Origin: an uncultured Pelagibacteraceae bacterium
Lineage (GTDB): Bacteria > Pseudomonadota > Alphaproteobacteria > Pelagibacterales > Pelagibacteraceae
DNA: 34,737 bases
Assembly (NCBI GenBank): GCA_902555535.1
Contig: CACDTB010000010.1
Span: 1-34,737, forward strand
Reading direction: 5' to 3'
The position numbers and the translations under genes are program-made. This document shows, piece after piece, positions 6,946-15,559 of the stretch (its first letter is position 1; each line of letters opens with the position of its first letter). Below the pieces are notes generated by a model, which saw nothing but the letters and a program-made list of their open reading frames with translations, did no database searches and had not been told where the DNA came from.

Positions 6946-9604
6946 AAGAATTCCTACTAAGCTTCTAAGAGAAGATGTAAGATATTTAGGAAATATTCTA
7001 GGAAAAGTAATCAAAAAACAAGAGGGAGAGAAGTTTTTTGATTTAGTTGAAAGAGTAAGAAAACTTTCAAAGGTTAATAACCTTAATTATAATAATCATT
7101 CTCACAGAAGAATTATCAGAACTATAAGTAAAATTAATTCAAAAAATACATTTAAGTTAACTAGAGCATTTACTCATTTTATGAATTTTATAAATTTAGC
7201 AGAGTCTTTAGACGCATCTAGAAAATTAGATGAATATGAAAATAGTAAAATAAAAACTCATAGTAAAAATATTTTTATAGAAGAAATTTTTGAAAGCCTT
7301 TTTAATAATAAAAAAATTTCTGAGAATAAAATATATAATCTTGCAAAAAACCTTAATATAGGAATTGTTTTAACAGCCCACCCAACAGAAGTTAAAAGAC
7401 GAACTTTAATACAAAAATATCATAAAATAATTGAGATTCTTGAAGAAAGAGATCTATTAAAAAACTATCCATCAAAATTAAAAATATTAGATAAAAAATT
7501 ATACGATGAACTTACTATTATATGGAATACAGATGATCTAAAAAGATCTAGACCATCACCATTTGATGAAGCTAGATGGGGTTTAGCAATTATTGAGGAT
7601 AGTTTATGGGACACAATTCCAAAAGTATATAGAAGATTAAATTCAATATTTGTTCAAAATATAAATAAAGGATTACCAAAAAATTTTAATCCAATTGAAT
7701 TTGGGTCTTGGATGGGCGGAGATAGAGATGGAAATCCAAATGTAACAGCTGAAGTAACAAAACAAGTAATTTTACTATCTAGATGGGAAGCTGCTAAATT
7801 ATATGAAAAAAATCTTACAAAAATAATTAGATCTTATTCCATGGATAAATGTTCAAAAAAAATTATGAACAAGGTAGGTACAACTCATGAACCTTATAGA
7901 GTTTTTTTGAGACCTTTAAGAGACAAAATGAGATTAACTCATAGATCTATAGAACAACATTTGACTAAAAATAAACCTTTAGACAAAAAAAAATTACTTA
8001 GTACCAGAGAAGATATACTTAAACCCTTAAGAGTAGTCAGAGAGTCTCTAGAACAAAATCAAAATGAAAATTTAGCGAGTGGTGAACTTCTTGATTTAAT
8101 GAGAAGAGCAAAATGTTTTGGAATCAATTTAGCTAGATTAGATATCAGACAAGAGTCTTCCAGGCATTCACAATTAATTGCTGAATTTATAAAAAGAAAA
8201 TATAAAAAAAATTATTATAAATTTAATGAGGAAGAAAAAATAAATTTTTTAAAATCAGCTATTAAATCTAAAAAAAATATCATAAATAATTTTATTTTTA
8301 GAAATAAAGAAAACAAAGAAGTTTGGTCAACTTTTAAAGTAATTTCTCAAGAACCTAAAGAGTGTTTAGGCGCATATGTTATTTCAATGACAACCTCAGC
8401 TTCAGATATTTTGTCGATTTCATTTTTACAAAAAGAGGCAAAAATTAAAGATAAATTAAGAGTTGTCCCACTTTTTGAAACTTTAGATGATTTAATAAAT
8501 GCAAAATCAATAATGCAAAGTTTGTTTTCAAAAAGTTGGTACAGAAAATTAATAAAAAATAAACAAGAAGTTATGATTGGATACTCAGACTCTAGTAAAG
8601 ATGCTGGTAAAATTTGTGCTAGTTGGCATCAATATAAGGCTCAAGAGGAAATAATAAATTTAGCAAAAAAATATAAAATAGAAGTGACTTTTTTTCATGG
8701 ACGAGGAGGTTCCGCAGGTAGAGGAGGAGGACCTATACAGGCAACTTTAAGATCCCAGCCACCAAATTCTGTAAATGGTAAGATAAGAATTACTGATCAA
8801 GGTGAAGTTATTCAACAGAAATATGGTTACGAGCCATTGGCAAAATACAACTTATGCAGCTATATAGGAGCGGTGACTGAGGCAACCCTTAATCCTCCAC
8901 CTAAACCTAAAAATAACTGGAGAACTTTAATTGAAAAAATGTCTGATATTTCAAAAAGTTCCTATAGAAAAAATATAAATCAAAGTACTGAATTCATAAA
9001 ATATTTTAAAACAGTTACACCACATCAAGCACTTGGAAAATTATCAATTGGATCAAGACCATCAAAGAGAAAAAATGTAGATAATATAAAAAGTTTAAGA
9101 GCAATACCCTGGGTGTTTGCATGGACACAAATTAGACTTATGTTACCAGCTTGGTTAGGTAGTGCTGAAGCACTAAGATACTCTTATATTAAAAAATTTA
9201 GAAAAACTCTTTACGATATGGAAAAAAATTGGCCTTTCTTTAATTCAATGCTTGATATGTTAGATATGGTAATTTCAAAAGCAGATCCTGATATTTCTAA
9301 AATTTATGAAGAATATTTAGCCGATGAAGAATTGAAAAGAGTTGGAAAAAAACTTAGATTTCAATTTAATGCGATAAAAAAACTCAATAAAAAAATTACT
9401 CCAAAAGAAATAATTAATCTAAGAAAACAATTTAGAACATCTATAATTGTAAGAAATATTTACTCAGAAGTTCTTAATATAATTCAACCAATTGTAATTA
9501 GCAAACTCAAAAAAAGTAAAAAAATAAAAGATAAAAAATATTTAAATGACTCATTGATGACCTCAATTGCAGGTATATCTGCTGCAATGAAAAATACAGG
9601 ATAA
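6920..9604 (+). CDS. ppc: Phosphoenolpyruvate carboxylase
   Basis: Converts PEP and bicarbonate to oxaloacetate to refill the TCA cycle. It is 894 aa, close to the E. coli length. It has catalytic His154 in LTAHPTEVKR, GSWMGGDRDGNPNV, GYSDSSKDAGK near residue 555, the glycine loop FHGRGGSAGRGGGP near 592, TDQGEVIQ and PWVFAWTQ. The C-terminus NTG matches the invariant family ending. The start ATG lies 26 bases inside the lactonase gene, implying translational coupling to the sugar operon; no strong ribosome site is visible. The stop is immediately followed by the ccdA ATG. Placing the anaplerotic enzyme here suggests oxaloacetate supply is tied to pyruvate made from sugars. Confidence 0.97.
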   Translation: MQKRDLYYERIPTKLLREDVRYLGNILGKVIKKQEGEKFFDLVERVRKLSKVNNLNYNNHSHRRIIRTISKINSKNTFKLTRAFTHFMNFINLAESLDASRKLDEYENSKIKTHSKNIFIEEIFESLFNNKKISENKIYNLAKNLNIGIVLTAHPTEVKRRTLIQKYHKIIEILEERDLLKNYPSKLKILDKKLYDELTIIWNTDDLKRSRPSPFDEARWGLAIIEDSLWDTIPKVYRRLNSIFVQNINKGLPKNFNPIEFGSWMGGDRDGNPNVTAEVTKQVILLSRWEAAKLYEKNLTKIIRSYSMDKCSKKIMNKVGTTHEPYRVFLRPLRDKMRLTHRSIEQHLTKNKPLDKKKLLSTREDILKPLRVVRESLEQNQNENLASGELLDLMRRAKCFGINLARLDIRQESSRHSQLIAEFIKRKYKKNYYKFNEEEKINFLKSAIKSKKNIINNFIFRNKENKEVWSTFKVISQEPKECLGAYVISMTTSASDILSISFLQKEAKIKDKLRVVPLFETLDDLINAKSIMQSLFSKSWYRKLIKNKQEVMIGYSDSSKDAGKICASWHQYKAQEEIINLAKKYKIEVTFFHGRGGSAGRGGGPIQATLRSQPPNSVNGKIRITDQGEVIQQKYGYEPLAKYNLCSYIGAVTEATLNPPPKPKNNWRTLIEKMSDISKSSYRKNINQSTEFIKYFKTVTPHQALGKLSIGSRPSKRKNVDNIKSLRAIPWVFAWTQIRLMLPAWLGSAEALRYSYIKKFRKTLYDMEKNWPFFNSMLDMLDMVISKADPDISKIYEEYLADEELKRVGKKLRFQFNAIKKLNKKITPKEIINLRKQFRTSIIVRNIYSEVLNIIQPIVISKLKKSKKIKDKKYLNDSLMTSIAGISAAMKNTG

Positions 9605-10312
9605 ATGATTGAATTGATTATAGCTTTTGGAGCTGGACTTATTAGTTTTTTATCTCCATGTGTTTTACCTCTAATACCTGGATATGTTTCTTATATTTCA
9701 GGCCAATCATTGAAAGAAATTTTAAATCAAAAAAAAATAAATTTTTTTCCATTAATTTTATTCTGTTGTGGTTTTTCTACTGTATTCGTTATTTTGGGAG
9801 CTTCTGCGTCTTTTTTAGGTCAAGCTCTTTTACAAAATTCAGATACTTTAAGAATATTAGCAGGTATAATCATTATTGTTTTTTCTCTTCAATTGATTGG
9901 AATAATAAACATTCCATATTTAAACTTTGAAAAAAGATTTGATGCGAAAGAAACTAGAAATATATTATTTCCGTATGTAGTTGGTCTAGCATTTGGCTTT
10001 GGTTGGACACCATGTATAGGACCAATTCTAGGTTCTATTTTAGCTTTAGCATCTATTGAGGACACATTATCTAGAGCAATAATATTATTAATATTTTATT
10101 CATTAGGTCTTGCAATCCCTTTTGTTTTATCAGGATACTTAATTCAAAGATTTTTATTGTTTTCTAAGAATTTTAAGAAAAAAATTAATTTAATTTCAAG
10201 AATTGGTGGAATTACTCTATTAATTACTGGAGTTTTAATTTTAACTAATCAATTACAGGCTATTGGTTTTTATATAATTGAAATCTTTCCCTTTATGCAA
10301 AAATTCGGATAA
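9605..10312 (+). CDS. ccdA: Cytochrome c biogenesis protein CcdA (DsbD membrane-domain family)
   Basis: Polytopic inner-membrane protein that moves reducing equivalents from cytoplasmic thioredoxin to periplasmic thiol proteins such as those for cytochrome c maturation. It is 235 aa with about six membrane helices. The two redox cysteines are visible: Cys19 in LSPCVLPLIPGY and a second near 138 in GWTPCIGPILG. The ATG directly abuts the ppc stop. The periplasmic thioredoxin-like protein encoded near 13.4-13.7 kb could be one acceptor, but the two genes are not adjacent. Confidence 0.92.
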   Translation: MIELIIAFGAGLISFLSPCVLPLIPGYVSYISGQSLKEILNQKKINFFPLILFCCGFSTVFVILGASASFLGQALLQNSDTLRILAGIIIIVFSLQLIGIINIPYLNFEKRFDAKETRNILFPYVVGLAFGFGWTPCIGPILGSILALASIEDTLSRAIILLIFYSLGLAIPFVLSGYLIQRFLLFSKNFKKKINLISRIGGITLLITGVLILTNQLQAIGFYIIEIFPFMQKFG

Positions 10313-10321
10313 AAAGTATTA

Positions 10322-10909
10322 ATGAAAATTTACCAAATAGACTCTAGCGCCAGAAAAAAAGGATCTACTTCAAGAGCCTTAGCAAAAAAACTTTTAGATA
10401 AAATTAAAAAACCTAATGATGAAGTGATTTATAGAGATTTAGATGATGAGATGCTTTTTGTAAGTGGACTTACTGAATCTGGAATGAAAATAGATGAAAA
10501 AGATCAAACAGATGAACATAAAAAAATGTTTGAACTCTCTGATAAACTTGTAAAAGAATTAAAAGAGAGCGATGTAATAATAATTTCAGCCCCGATTTAT
10601 AATTATGGTCCACCAGCAACTCTTAAAGCTTGGTCAGATTTAGCTGCGAGAATTGGTGAAACATTTAGATTTAAAGCAAATGGAAGAAGAGAAGGATTGT
10701 TAAAAAATAAACATGCTTATTTGGTTATCACTTCTGGAGGAACAAAGTTAAACAGCTCAGAAGATTTTTTAACACCTTGGCTAAAGTATATTCTGAATTT
10801 TTTTGGAATAGAAAAAGTGGATATAATTAGTGCAGATCAAATGGCACTAGACTACGAGAAATCAATCAAAGAAGCTGAAGCACAAATAGAAAATTTGATC
10901 AAAGATTAG
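10322..10909 (+). CDS. Flavodoxin-fold NAD(P)H quinone/azo reductase (AzoR-like)
   Basis: Protein of 195 aa with a flavodoxin-like fold, probably an FMN-dependent NAD(P)H oxidoreductase acting on quinones. The N-terminal SSARKKGSTSRAL matches the FMN phosphate loop of the AzoR/NQO family. The central APIYNYGPPATLKAWSDL with AARIGETFRF is the AzoR substrate/flavin segment, and ITSGG near residue 140 is the second flavin loop. It begins nine bases after ccdA and ends the run of plus-strand genes starting with the sugar transporter. The physiological substrate is not evident; a role against quinone stress is inference. Confidence 0.85.
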   Translation: MKIYQIDSSARKKGSTSRALAKKLLDKIKKPNDEVIYRDLDDEMLFVSGLTESGMKIDEKDQTDEHKKMFELSDKLVKELKESDVIIISAPIYNYGPPATLKAWSDLAARIGETFRFKANGRREGLLKNKHAYLVITSGGTKLNSSEDFLTPWLKYILNFFGIEKVDIISADQMALDYEKSIKEAEAQIENLIKD

Positions 10910-10996
10910 ATAAAATATCAATAAATTACATTGTAAAATTATTATTAAATTTTAAACCTTCATTGTTTTGACATATTTTTTTTGCTAACTTTACTT

Positions 10997-11509
10997 ATGA
11001 AAAAAATATTCTTGATTGCCTTATTTGGTTTGTTATTTTTTACTAATTCAAATGCTGCATGTGACGATCCTTTAACAGAAGGTGTTGATTATTCTAATTG
11101 TAGATTTTCTGACGCTCAAGATTTACAAGGAAGCTACCTTCCAAATTCAAATCTTTCATTTGCAAGTTTTATTCAAGTAAATTTTGATAAAAGTATTATG
11201 ATGACTTCAAATCTATCATTTGGAACTTTTCCAGAATCTACATTTGTGAGAGCTAATCTTTATGAATCTGTTTCTATTGGTGCAAACTTTGAAAAAACAA
11301 ACTTTACCGGAGCCAACCTAACTAGAGTTGATTTTATGGGGGCAACATTAATAGAGGTAAATTTCCAAAACTCCAATTTAATGGAAGCTAATTTTACATC
11401 TTCCAACATCACCAATGCTAATTTTGATGGAGCTAATTTAACTGGAGCTACTTGGACCAATGGGCAAACTTGCGGTCCTGAATCTATTGGTACCTGTAAA
11501 AATAATTAA
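10997..11509 (+). CDS. Secreted pentapeptide-repeat protein
   Basis: Protein of 170 aa with a clear signal peptide (MKKIFLIALF followed by a hydrophobic core, likely cleaved after NSNA near residue 20). The mature part is largely A(N/D)(L/F)xx repeats, for example GANFE, GANLTR, EANFTS and GANLTG between about residues 45 and 155, which form a right-handed quadrilateral beta-helix. Cysteines occur at the mature N-terminus (ACDD, NCRF) and near the end (QTCG, GTCK) and could form disulfides capping the helix. The frame extends upstream to a TTG at 10982, but the ATG at 10997 gives the natural signal peptide. It overlaps the next gene by one base. Function is unknown. Confidence 0.85.
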   Translation: MKKIFLIALFGLLFFTNSNAACDDPLTEGVDYSNCRFSDAQDLQGSYLPNSNLSFASFIQVNFDKSIMMTSNLSFGTFPESTFVRANLYESVSIGANFEKTNFTGANLTRVDFMGATLIEVNFQNSNLMEANFTSSNITNANFDGANLTGATWTNGQTCGPESIGTCKNN

Positions 11510-11802
11510 TGAATACCTCAGTAAATACTGATGATGTTATCTTTAATTTTTTTAAACAAATTTGTGATGAAAAAGATGATCAAAAATGTGTTGAGCTTGG
11601 AAACGAGTGGATAAAGGCAATGGAAACTAATCTGTCTGAAATGGAGAAAAAACTAAATGGAGCTGACAAATTAAAGCATAAAGATGATATTCAAAGTAAT
11701 CGTGATCACTTAAATAGCTTAAAAAATAAAAAATCTTCTGAATGGAGACAATATGCAACTCAATGCATGATTGAAATAATGAATCATAAGAGACAAAAAT
11801 AA
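11509..11802 (+). CDS. Conserved-looking hypothetical protein, 97 aa
   Basis: Small hydrophilic protein starting at the overlapping TAATG of the pentapeptide gene, which supports co-translation. No signal peptide or membrane segment is visible. It looks mainly helical with many charged residues (KMETNL.. to LNSLKNKK) and has three cysteines: Cys19 and Cys27 (ICDEKDDQKC) near the N-terminus and one near the C-terminus (TQCMIEI). I do not recognise a family. The coupling to the secreted pentapeptide protein may mean a shared process, but nothing in the sequence says which. Confidence 0.7.
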   Translation: MNTSVNTDDVIFNFFKQICDEKDDQKCVELGNEWIKAMETNLSEMEKKLNGADKLKHKDDIQSNRDHLNSLKNKKSSEWRQYATQCMIEIMNHKRQK

Positions 11803-11864
11803 TTTAAGAAATAAAATTTAAACCACTAGCTATAACAATTAATTTAATATAGAATTTAATTAAA

Positions 11865-11926
11865 AAGGGGTGTCTTAACAGACTGAGATCATACCCTAGG
11901 AACCTGTCCGGTAATTCAGAAAGGGA
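11865..11926 (+). promoter_or_regulatory. TPP riboswitch (THI element), compact form
   Basis: The aptamer core is readable. P2 pairs GGGT (11868-11871) with ACCC (11893-11896), P3 pairs GTCT (11872-11875) with AGAC (11880-11883), and the conserved CTGAGA lies at 11883-11888, AACCTG at 11901-11906 and AGGGA at 11922-11926. The P4/P5 arm is very short: only CTG...CAG closes a ten-base loop with TCCGG/TAATT, and a P1 stem is not obvious. The terminal AGGG is also the ribosome site, five bases before the ATG at 11931, so ligand binding would hide it (translational control). It precedes the thiV-type transporter, as in other SAR11 genomes. Confidence 0.88.
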
Positions 11927-11930
11927 TAAA

Positions 11931-13370
11931 ATGGATAAAACATATTTTTTTAGTCAATCAACATCATTAATATTAGTAATCGCAATTAGTTTAATGTTTG
12001 CTTTTTTAGGAGTTCTTCATTCTAAAAAATTTAAAGGAATTAATAATTATTTAACTGCAAATAGAAACATTGGTTTATTTTCACTTACAACAAGTCTTGT
12101 AGCATCAGCTTTAGGAGCTTGGATTTTATTTGGACCTGTTTCAGCTGCAACATGGGGCGGAGTAGGTGCTGTTATTGGTTATGCATTAGGCACAGCTTTT
12201 CCAATGATTTTCTTAATTTATTTTGGAAAAAAAATTAGATATGAATTTCCAAAAGGATCATCTTTAGTCGAATTTATGAGAAAGAAATTCAGTAGAAGTC
12301 TATTTAAGTTAATTTTGTTAATGACAATTTTTTATATGTTCATTTTTCTTTGTGCAGAAGTAACTGCAGTTGCCGTATTAATTAACTATATATCTGGAAC
12401 AGAATTGTGGATTACAGCATTCATAGTATTGGTTGCTACTTTAAGCTACACCCTTTATGGGGGATTAAGAGCATCCATATTTACTGATAACATTCAAATG
12501 ATTGTAATTGGTGTTTTGTTATTTATTTTGATTTCAATTATTAGTTCATCTTCAGGAAACAATTTTTCTTTTTCTTTAATTAATGAGAAAAATCCTCAAT
12601 TATTAAGTTCAAATTATATTCCAGGATATACTGCTGGATTAACTTTCTTTATAGCAGTTGCAGCAACCAATTTATTTCATCAAGGAAATTGGCAAAGAGT
12701 TTATGCAGCAAAGGATTATCAAACATTAAAAAGTGGTTTGATAATTTCTTTCTTTATTATTGTTCCAATAGTTTTCTTAATGGGTTTTATTGGAATGGTT
12801 TCATTTTCAATTGATCCATCTATTAGACCTGATTTGGGTTTTTTTAGTTTATTATTAAAAGATCAAACAGAAATTTTATCCCTATTAATTATTATTCTTG
12901 GTCTTGCATTAACAATTTCAACTGTAGATACTTTAGTTAATGCTATTTCTAGTTTATTTGTAGTTGATGGCAAAGCAACTTTTAACTTAGATAAAAAAAG
13001 TGATTACTTAAAAATATCTAAATATTTTATTTTAATCTTGTCAGTAATTGCTTTTGGAGTTGCTTCAAAAGGATTTGATATTTTATATTTATTCCTTCTT
13101 GCAGATTTATTTTGTTGTGCGTTTGTAGTGACTGTTTTTTATAGCTTCTATAACAAAGTGGATGAAAAAACCGCTTATGTTTCAATTATAATTGGTCTAG
13201 TTGTTGGATTTTTAATGTTTCCATTTCCAGATTTTTCTAAAAGTTTGTTAGTGGGAGTATTTTTGTCTAAAGACTTGTTTTCACCTTTTATAGCTCAATC
13301 TTTATTATTTTTATCTTTTTTAACTGCAACATTTTTGCCTGCAATAATTTTAAAAATTAAATTTAGATAG
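11931..13370 (+). CDS. thiV: Sodium:solute symporter, putative thiamin-pyrimidine (HMP) transporter ThiV
   Basis: SSS-family inner-membrane symporter of 479 aa with about 13 hydrophobic segments. Typical features are the ANRNIG segment near residue 40, SLVASALGAWILFGP near 60 and FHQGNWQRVYAAKD in the middle. No enzyme domain is attached. A TPP riboswitch immediately upstream ties it to thiamin supply. SAR11 bacteria are known to lack pyrimidine synthesis by ThiC and to need the HMP precursor, and the riboswitch-preceded SSS gene there has been proposed as its importer (thiV). The substrate here is inferred from that precedent and from the riboswitch, not from the protein. The last eight bases overlap the convergent thioredoxin-like gene. 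Confidence 0.88.
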   Translation: MDKTYFFSQSTSLILVIAISLMFAFLGVLHSKKFKGINNYLTANRNIGLFSLTTSLVASALGAWILFGPVSAATWGGVGAVIGYALGTAFPMIFLIYFGKKIRYEFPKGSSLVEFMRKKFSRSLFKLILLMTIFYMFIFLCAEVTAVAVLINYISGTELWITAFIVLVATLSYTLYGGLRASIFTDNIQMIVIGVLLFILISIISSSSGNNFSFSLINEKNPQLLSSNYIPGYTAGLTFFIAVAATNLFHQGNWQRVYAAKDYQTLKSGLIISFFIIVPIVFLMGFIGMVSFSIDPSIRPDLGFFSLLLKDQTEILSLLIIILGLALTISTVDTLVNAISSLFVVDGKATFNLDKKSDYLKISKYFILILSVIAFGVASKGFDILYLFLLADLFCCAFVVTVFYSFYNKVDEKTAYVSIIIGLVVGFLMFPFPDFSKSLLVGVFLSKDLFSPFIAQSLLFLSFLTATFLPAIILKIKFR

Positions 13371-13731
13371 AGGATTTTAAAGCATCATAAATAAGTTCTT
13401 TGGTAGTCTCACCAATACTTCTGTAAACTTCTTTATTATTTTTGAAAATTAAAAGTGTTGTTTGATATTGAACATTAAAAAATTGAGCAATTTCTTTTTT
13501 TGTTACATCAAAAGCAAAGTATTCGATATTATCAAAATCATTTTTTGCTTTTTCAAGAACTTTCATTTGGCTTGCACAAGAAGTGCAATATTTAATCCAA
13601 GAACTTACAACTACAACTTTTCCTTCCGATAATGCTTTGTCGAATAACTCTTTACTGTAAGTAGTCTCTTTTCCAATAGCATTGGTGCTGAATGCCAATA
13701 TAAAACAAATAAAAACTAAAAATTTTTTCAT
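13363..13731 (-). CDS. Periplasmic thioredoxin-like protein
   Basis: Protein of 122 aa with an N-terminal signal peptide (MKKFLVFICF followed by a hydrophobic stretch, likely cleaved after NAIG near residue 20). A thioredoxin fold follows with the redox motif Cys49-Thr-Ser-Cys52 in WIKYCTSC, a later FNVQYQTTLLIF segment where thioredoxins carry the cis-Pro loop, and IGETTKELI near the end. At the cis-Pro position the residues read QTT rather than TP, which may alter substrate handling. It resembles the soluble gamma domain of DsbD and could take electrons from CcdA. It is convergent with thiV, overlapping by eight bases. Confidence 0.8.
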   Translation of the reverse strand: MKKFLVFICFILAFSTNAIGKETTYSKELFDKALSEGKVVVVSSWIKYCTSCASQMKVLEKAKNDFDNIEYFAFDVTKKEIAQFFNVQYQTTLLIFKNNKEVYRSIGETTKELIYDALKSSI

Positions 13732-13803
13732 AATTTTAAACTGTTAGAGCAAATTTTAATTTATTGTAATACAACAAATTGACCCTATATATGCATAAAT
13801 CAA

Positions 13804-14739
13804 ATGTCTAGTAATCAAATTAAAATAAACAATCTATCTAAAATTTATGACAACGGTTTTGAAGCTTTAAAGAGCATAAACCTAAACATCAATAAAGGTG
13901 AAATCTTTGCGATGCTAGGACCTAACGGTGCGGGAAAAACAACACTTATTAGCATTATTTGTGGAATTGTGAGGCCATCATCTGGAAATGTATCAGTTGA
14001 TAATTTTGATATCGTTAAAGATTATAGAGAAACAAGATCTAAAATAGGTTTGGTTCCTCAAGAATTAACTTTAGAGCAATTTGAAACTGTATTTAATAAT
14101 GTTTCATATTCTAGAGGTTTGTACGGAAAAAAACCTGATCCAAAACACATTGAGAAAGTTTTAAAAGATTTAAGTCTATGGGATAAAAAAGATTTAAGAC
14201 TTAGACAATTGTCTGGTGGAATGAAAAGAAGAGTTTTGATTGCAAAAGCATTATCTCATGAACCAACAATTTTATTTTTAGATGAACCAACTGCTGGTGT
14301 TGATGTTGAGTTAAGGCAGGATATGTGGAAAGTTGTTGAGAGTTTAAGAAAAACTGGTGTTACAATAATTTTAACAACACATTACATAGAAGAAGCAGAA
14401 GCTATTGCAGATAGAGTAGGAGTAATTAATCAAGGAGAAATTATAGTGGTTGATGAAACAAAAGAATTATTAAAAAAAATGGGTCATAAGAAACTTACTG
14501 TAGACTTACAAGAAGAATTAAATGAACTACCAAGTAGTTTAGAAAAATATAATCTTGAAATTGGACAAGATAAAATGTCAATTGACTATACATATAACGT
14601 TCAAGCAAAACAAACAGGGATTACAAATTTACTTCAAGATTTAAAAGATGCAGGATTAAAACTTAAAGATCTTAAAACAGAACAGAGTACATTAGAAAAG
14701 ATTTTTGTCAGTTTAGTAAAGGAAAATAATGAAATTTAA
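13804..14739 (+). CDS. ABC-2 type exporter ATP-binding protein (YadG/CcmA-like)
   Basis: ATPase of 311 aa with Walker A GPNGAGKT at 39-46, signature LSGGMKRRV, Walker [13 protein letters not shown] and an H-loop in [14 protein letters not shown]. The LSGGM signature and the roughly 90-residue C-terminal tail are typical of DrrA/YadG-type exporters, not importers. The end overlaps the permease gene by 11 bases, so the two make one transporter. The cargo is unknown; homologues carry drugs, lipids or polysaccharide parts. Confidence 0.9.
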   Translation: MSSNQIKINNLSKIYDNGFEALKSINLNINKGEIFAMLGPNGAGKTTLISIICGIVRPSSGNVSVDNFDIVKDYRETRSKIGLVPQELTLEQFETVFNNVSYSRGLYGKKPDPKHIEKVLKDLSLWDKKDLRLRQLSGGMKRRVLIAKALSHEPTILFLDEPTAGVDVELRQDMWKVVESLRKTGVTIILTTHYIEEAEAIADRVGVINQGEIIVVDETKELLKKMGHKKLTVDLQEELNELPSSLEKYNLEIGQDKMSIDYTYNVQAKQTGITNLLQDLKDAGLKLKDLKTEQSTLEKIFVSLVKENNEI

Positions 14740-15496
14740 TTATTATGCATTTAAAGCAATCTATCTTCATGAAATGGATAGATTTCGAAGGACATTAATG
14801 CAATCTTTGTTGTCACCTGTTTTGTCAACTTCCTTATACTTTATTGTTTTTGGTTCAGTGATAGGTGGTTATGTTCAAAAAATAGATGGTATTAGCTATG
14901 GGTCATATATTGTCCCGGGATTGTTAATGCTTACTCTTTTAACTCAATCAATTAGCAACACCTCATTTGGTATTTTTTTTCCTAAGTTTAATGGAACTAT
15001 TTATGAAATTTTAGCAGCTCCAATTTCAACTCTAGAAATAGTTCTTGCTTTTGTTGGCGCAGGGGCAACCAAAACATTAATAGTTGGTCTAATGATTTTT
15101 TTAACATCTACTTTTTTTGTTGAAGTTGAAGTCAAATTTCCTTTATTAATGATTTTTCTTTTAGTATTAGTTTCATTTACCTTTGCTTTGTTTGGTTTCC
15201 TAATTGGTTTGATGAGTTCAAATTTTGAGCAAATGTCAATTATCCCCTCTTTAGTGATAACACCAATGGTTTTTTTAGGTGGTAGCTTATATTCTTTGGA
15301 TATGCTTCCTGAGTTCTGGCAAATAGTTACTTATTTTAATCCAGTTGTTTATTTGATTAATGGATTAAGATTTTCTTTTTATGGGGTATCAGATTTTAAT
15401 ATATGGATAAGCGTAGGTTTAATGCTAGCTTTTCTTGCTATTTGTATAGCAATCGTAACTAGTCTCCTCAAAAAAGGTTATAATATTAAAGCTTAA
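14729..15496 (+). CDS. ABC-2 type exporter permease (YadH-like)
   Basis: Inner-membrane protein of 255 aa with about six helices. The family region [16 protein letters not shown] followed by [13 protein letters not shown] near residues 185-215 is the ABC-2 signature. The N-terminal [17 protein letters not shown] is the amphipathic lead-in typical of YadH. The start lies within the end of the ATPase gene (11-base overlap). It is convergent with isocitrate lyase, with a hairpin between the two. Substrate unknown. Confidence 0.9.
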   Translation: MKFNYYAFKAIYLHEMDRFRRTLMQSLLSPVLSTSLYFIVFGSVIGGYVQKIDGISYGSYIVPGLLMLTLLTQSISNTSFGIFFPKFNGTIYEILAAPISTLEIVLAFVGAGATKTLIVGLMIFLTSTFFVEVEVKFPLLMIFLLVLVSFTFALFGFLIGLMSSNFEQMSIIPSLVITPMVFLGGSLYSLDMLPEFWQIVTYFNPVVYLINGLRFSFYGVSDFNIWISVGLMLAFLAICIAIVTSLLKKGYNIKA

Positions 15497-15503
15497 TTAT
15501 CTC

Positions 15504-15530
15504 AAAAAATGTAGCCCAATTAAGGGCTAC
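15504..15530 (-). terminator. Rho-independent terminator of aceA
   Basis: A perfect 7-bp stem GTAGCCC (15511-15517) / GGGCTAC (15524-15530) with loop AATTAA. Read on the minus strand it is followed by a T-run (complement of AAAAAA at 15504-15509), so it ends the aceA transcript. On the plus strand it is followed by CAAAAAAA, so it would not be a canonical terminator for the ABC exporter. Confidence 0.85.
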
Positions 15531-15559
15531 CAAAAAAATGGAGAGGGAAATTATTTTTT

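Noticed and set aside
10968..10996. TTGACA as promoter of the pentapeptide gene
   Set aside because: A matching -10 at the right spacing would lie at the start codon, leaving no leader, and no good -10 hexamer is seen.
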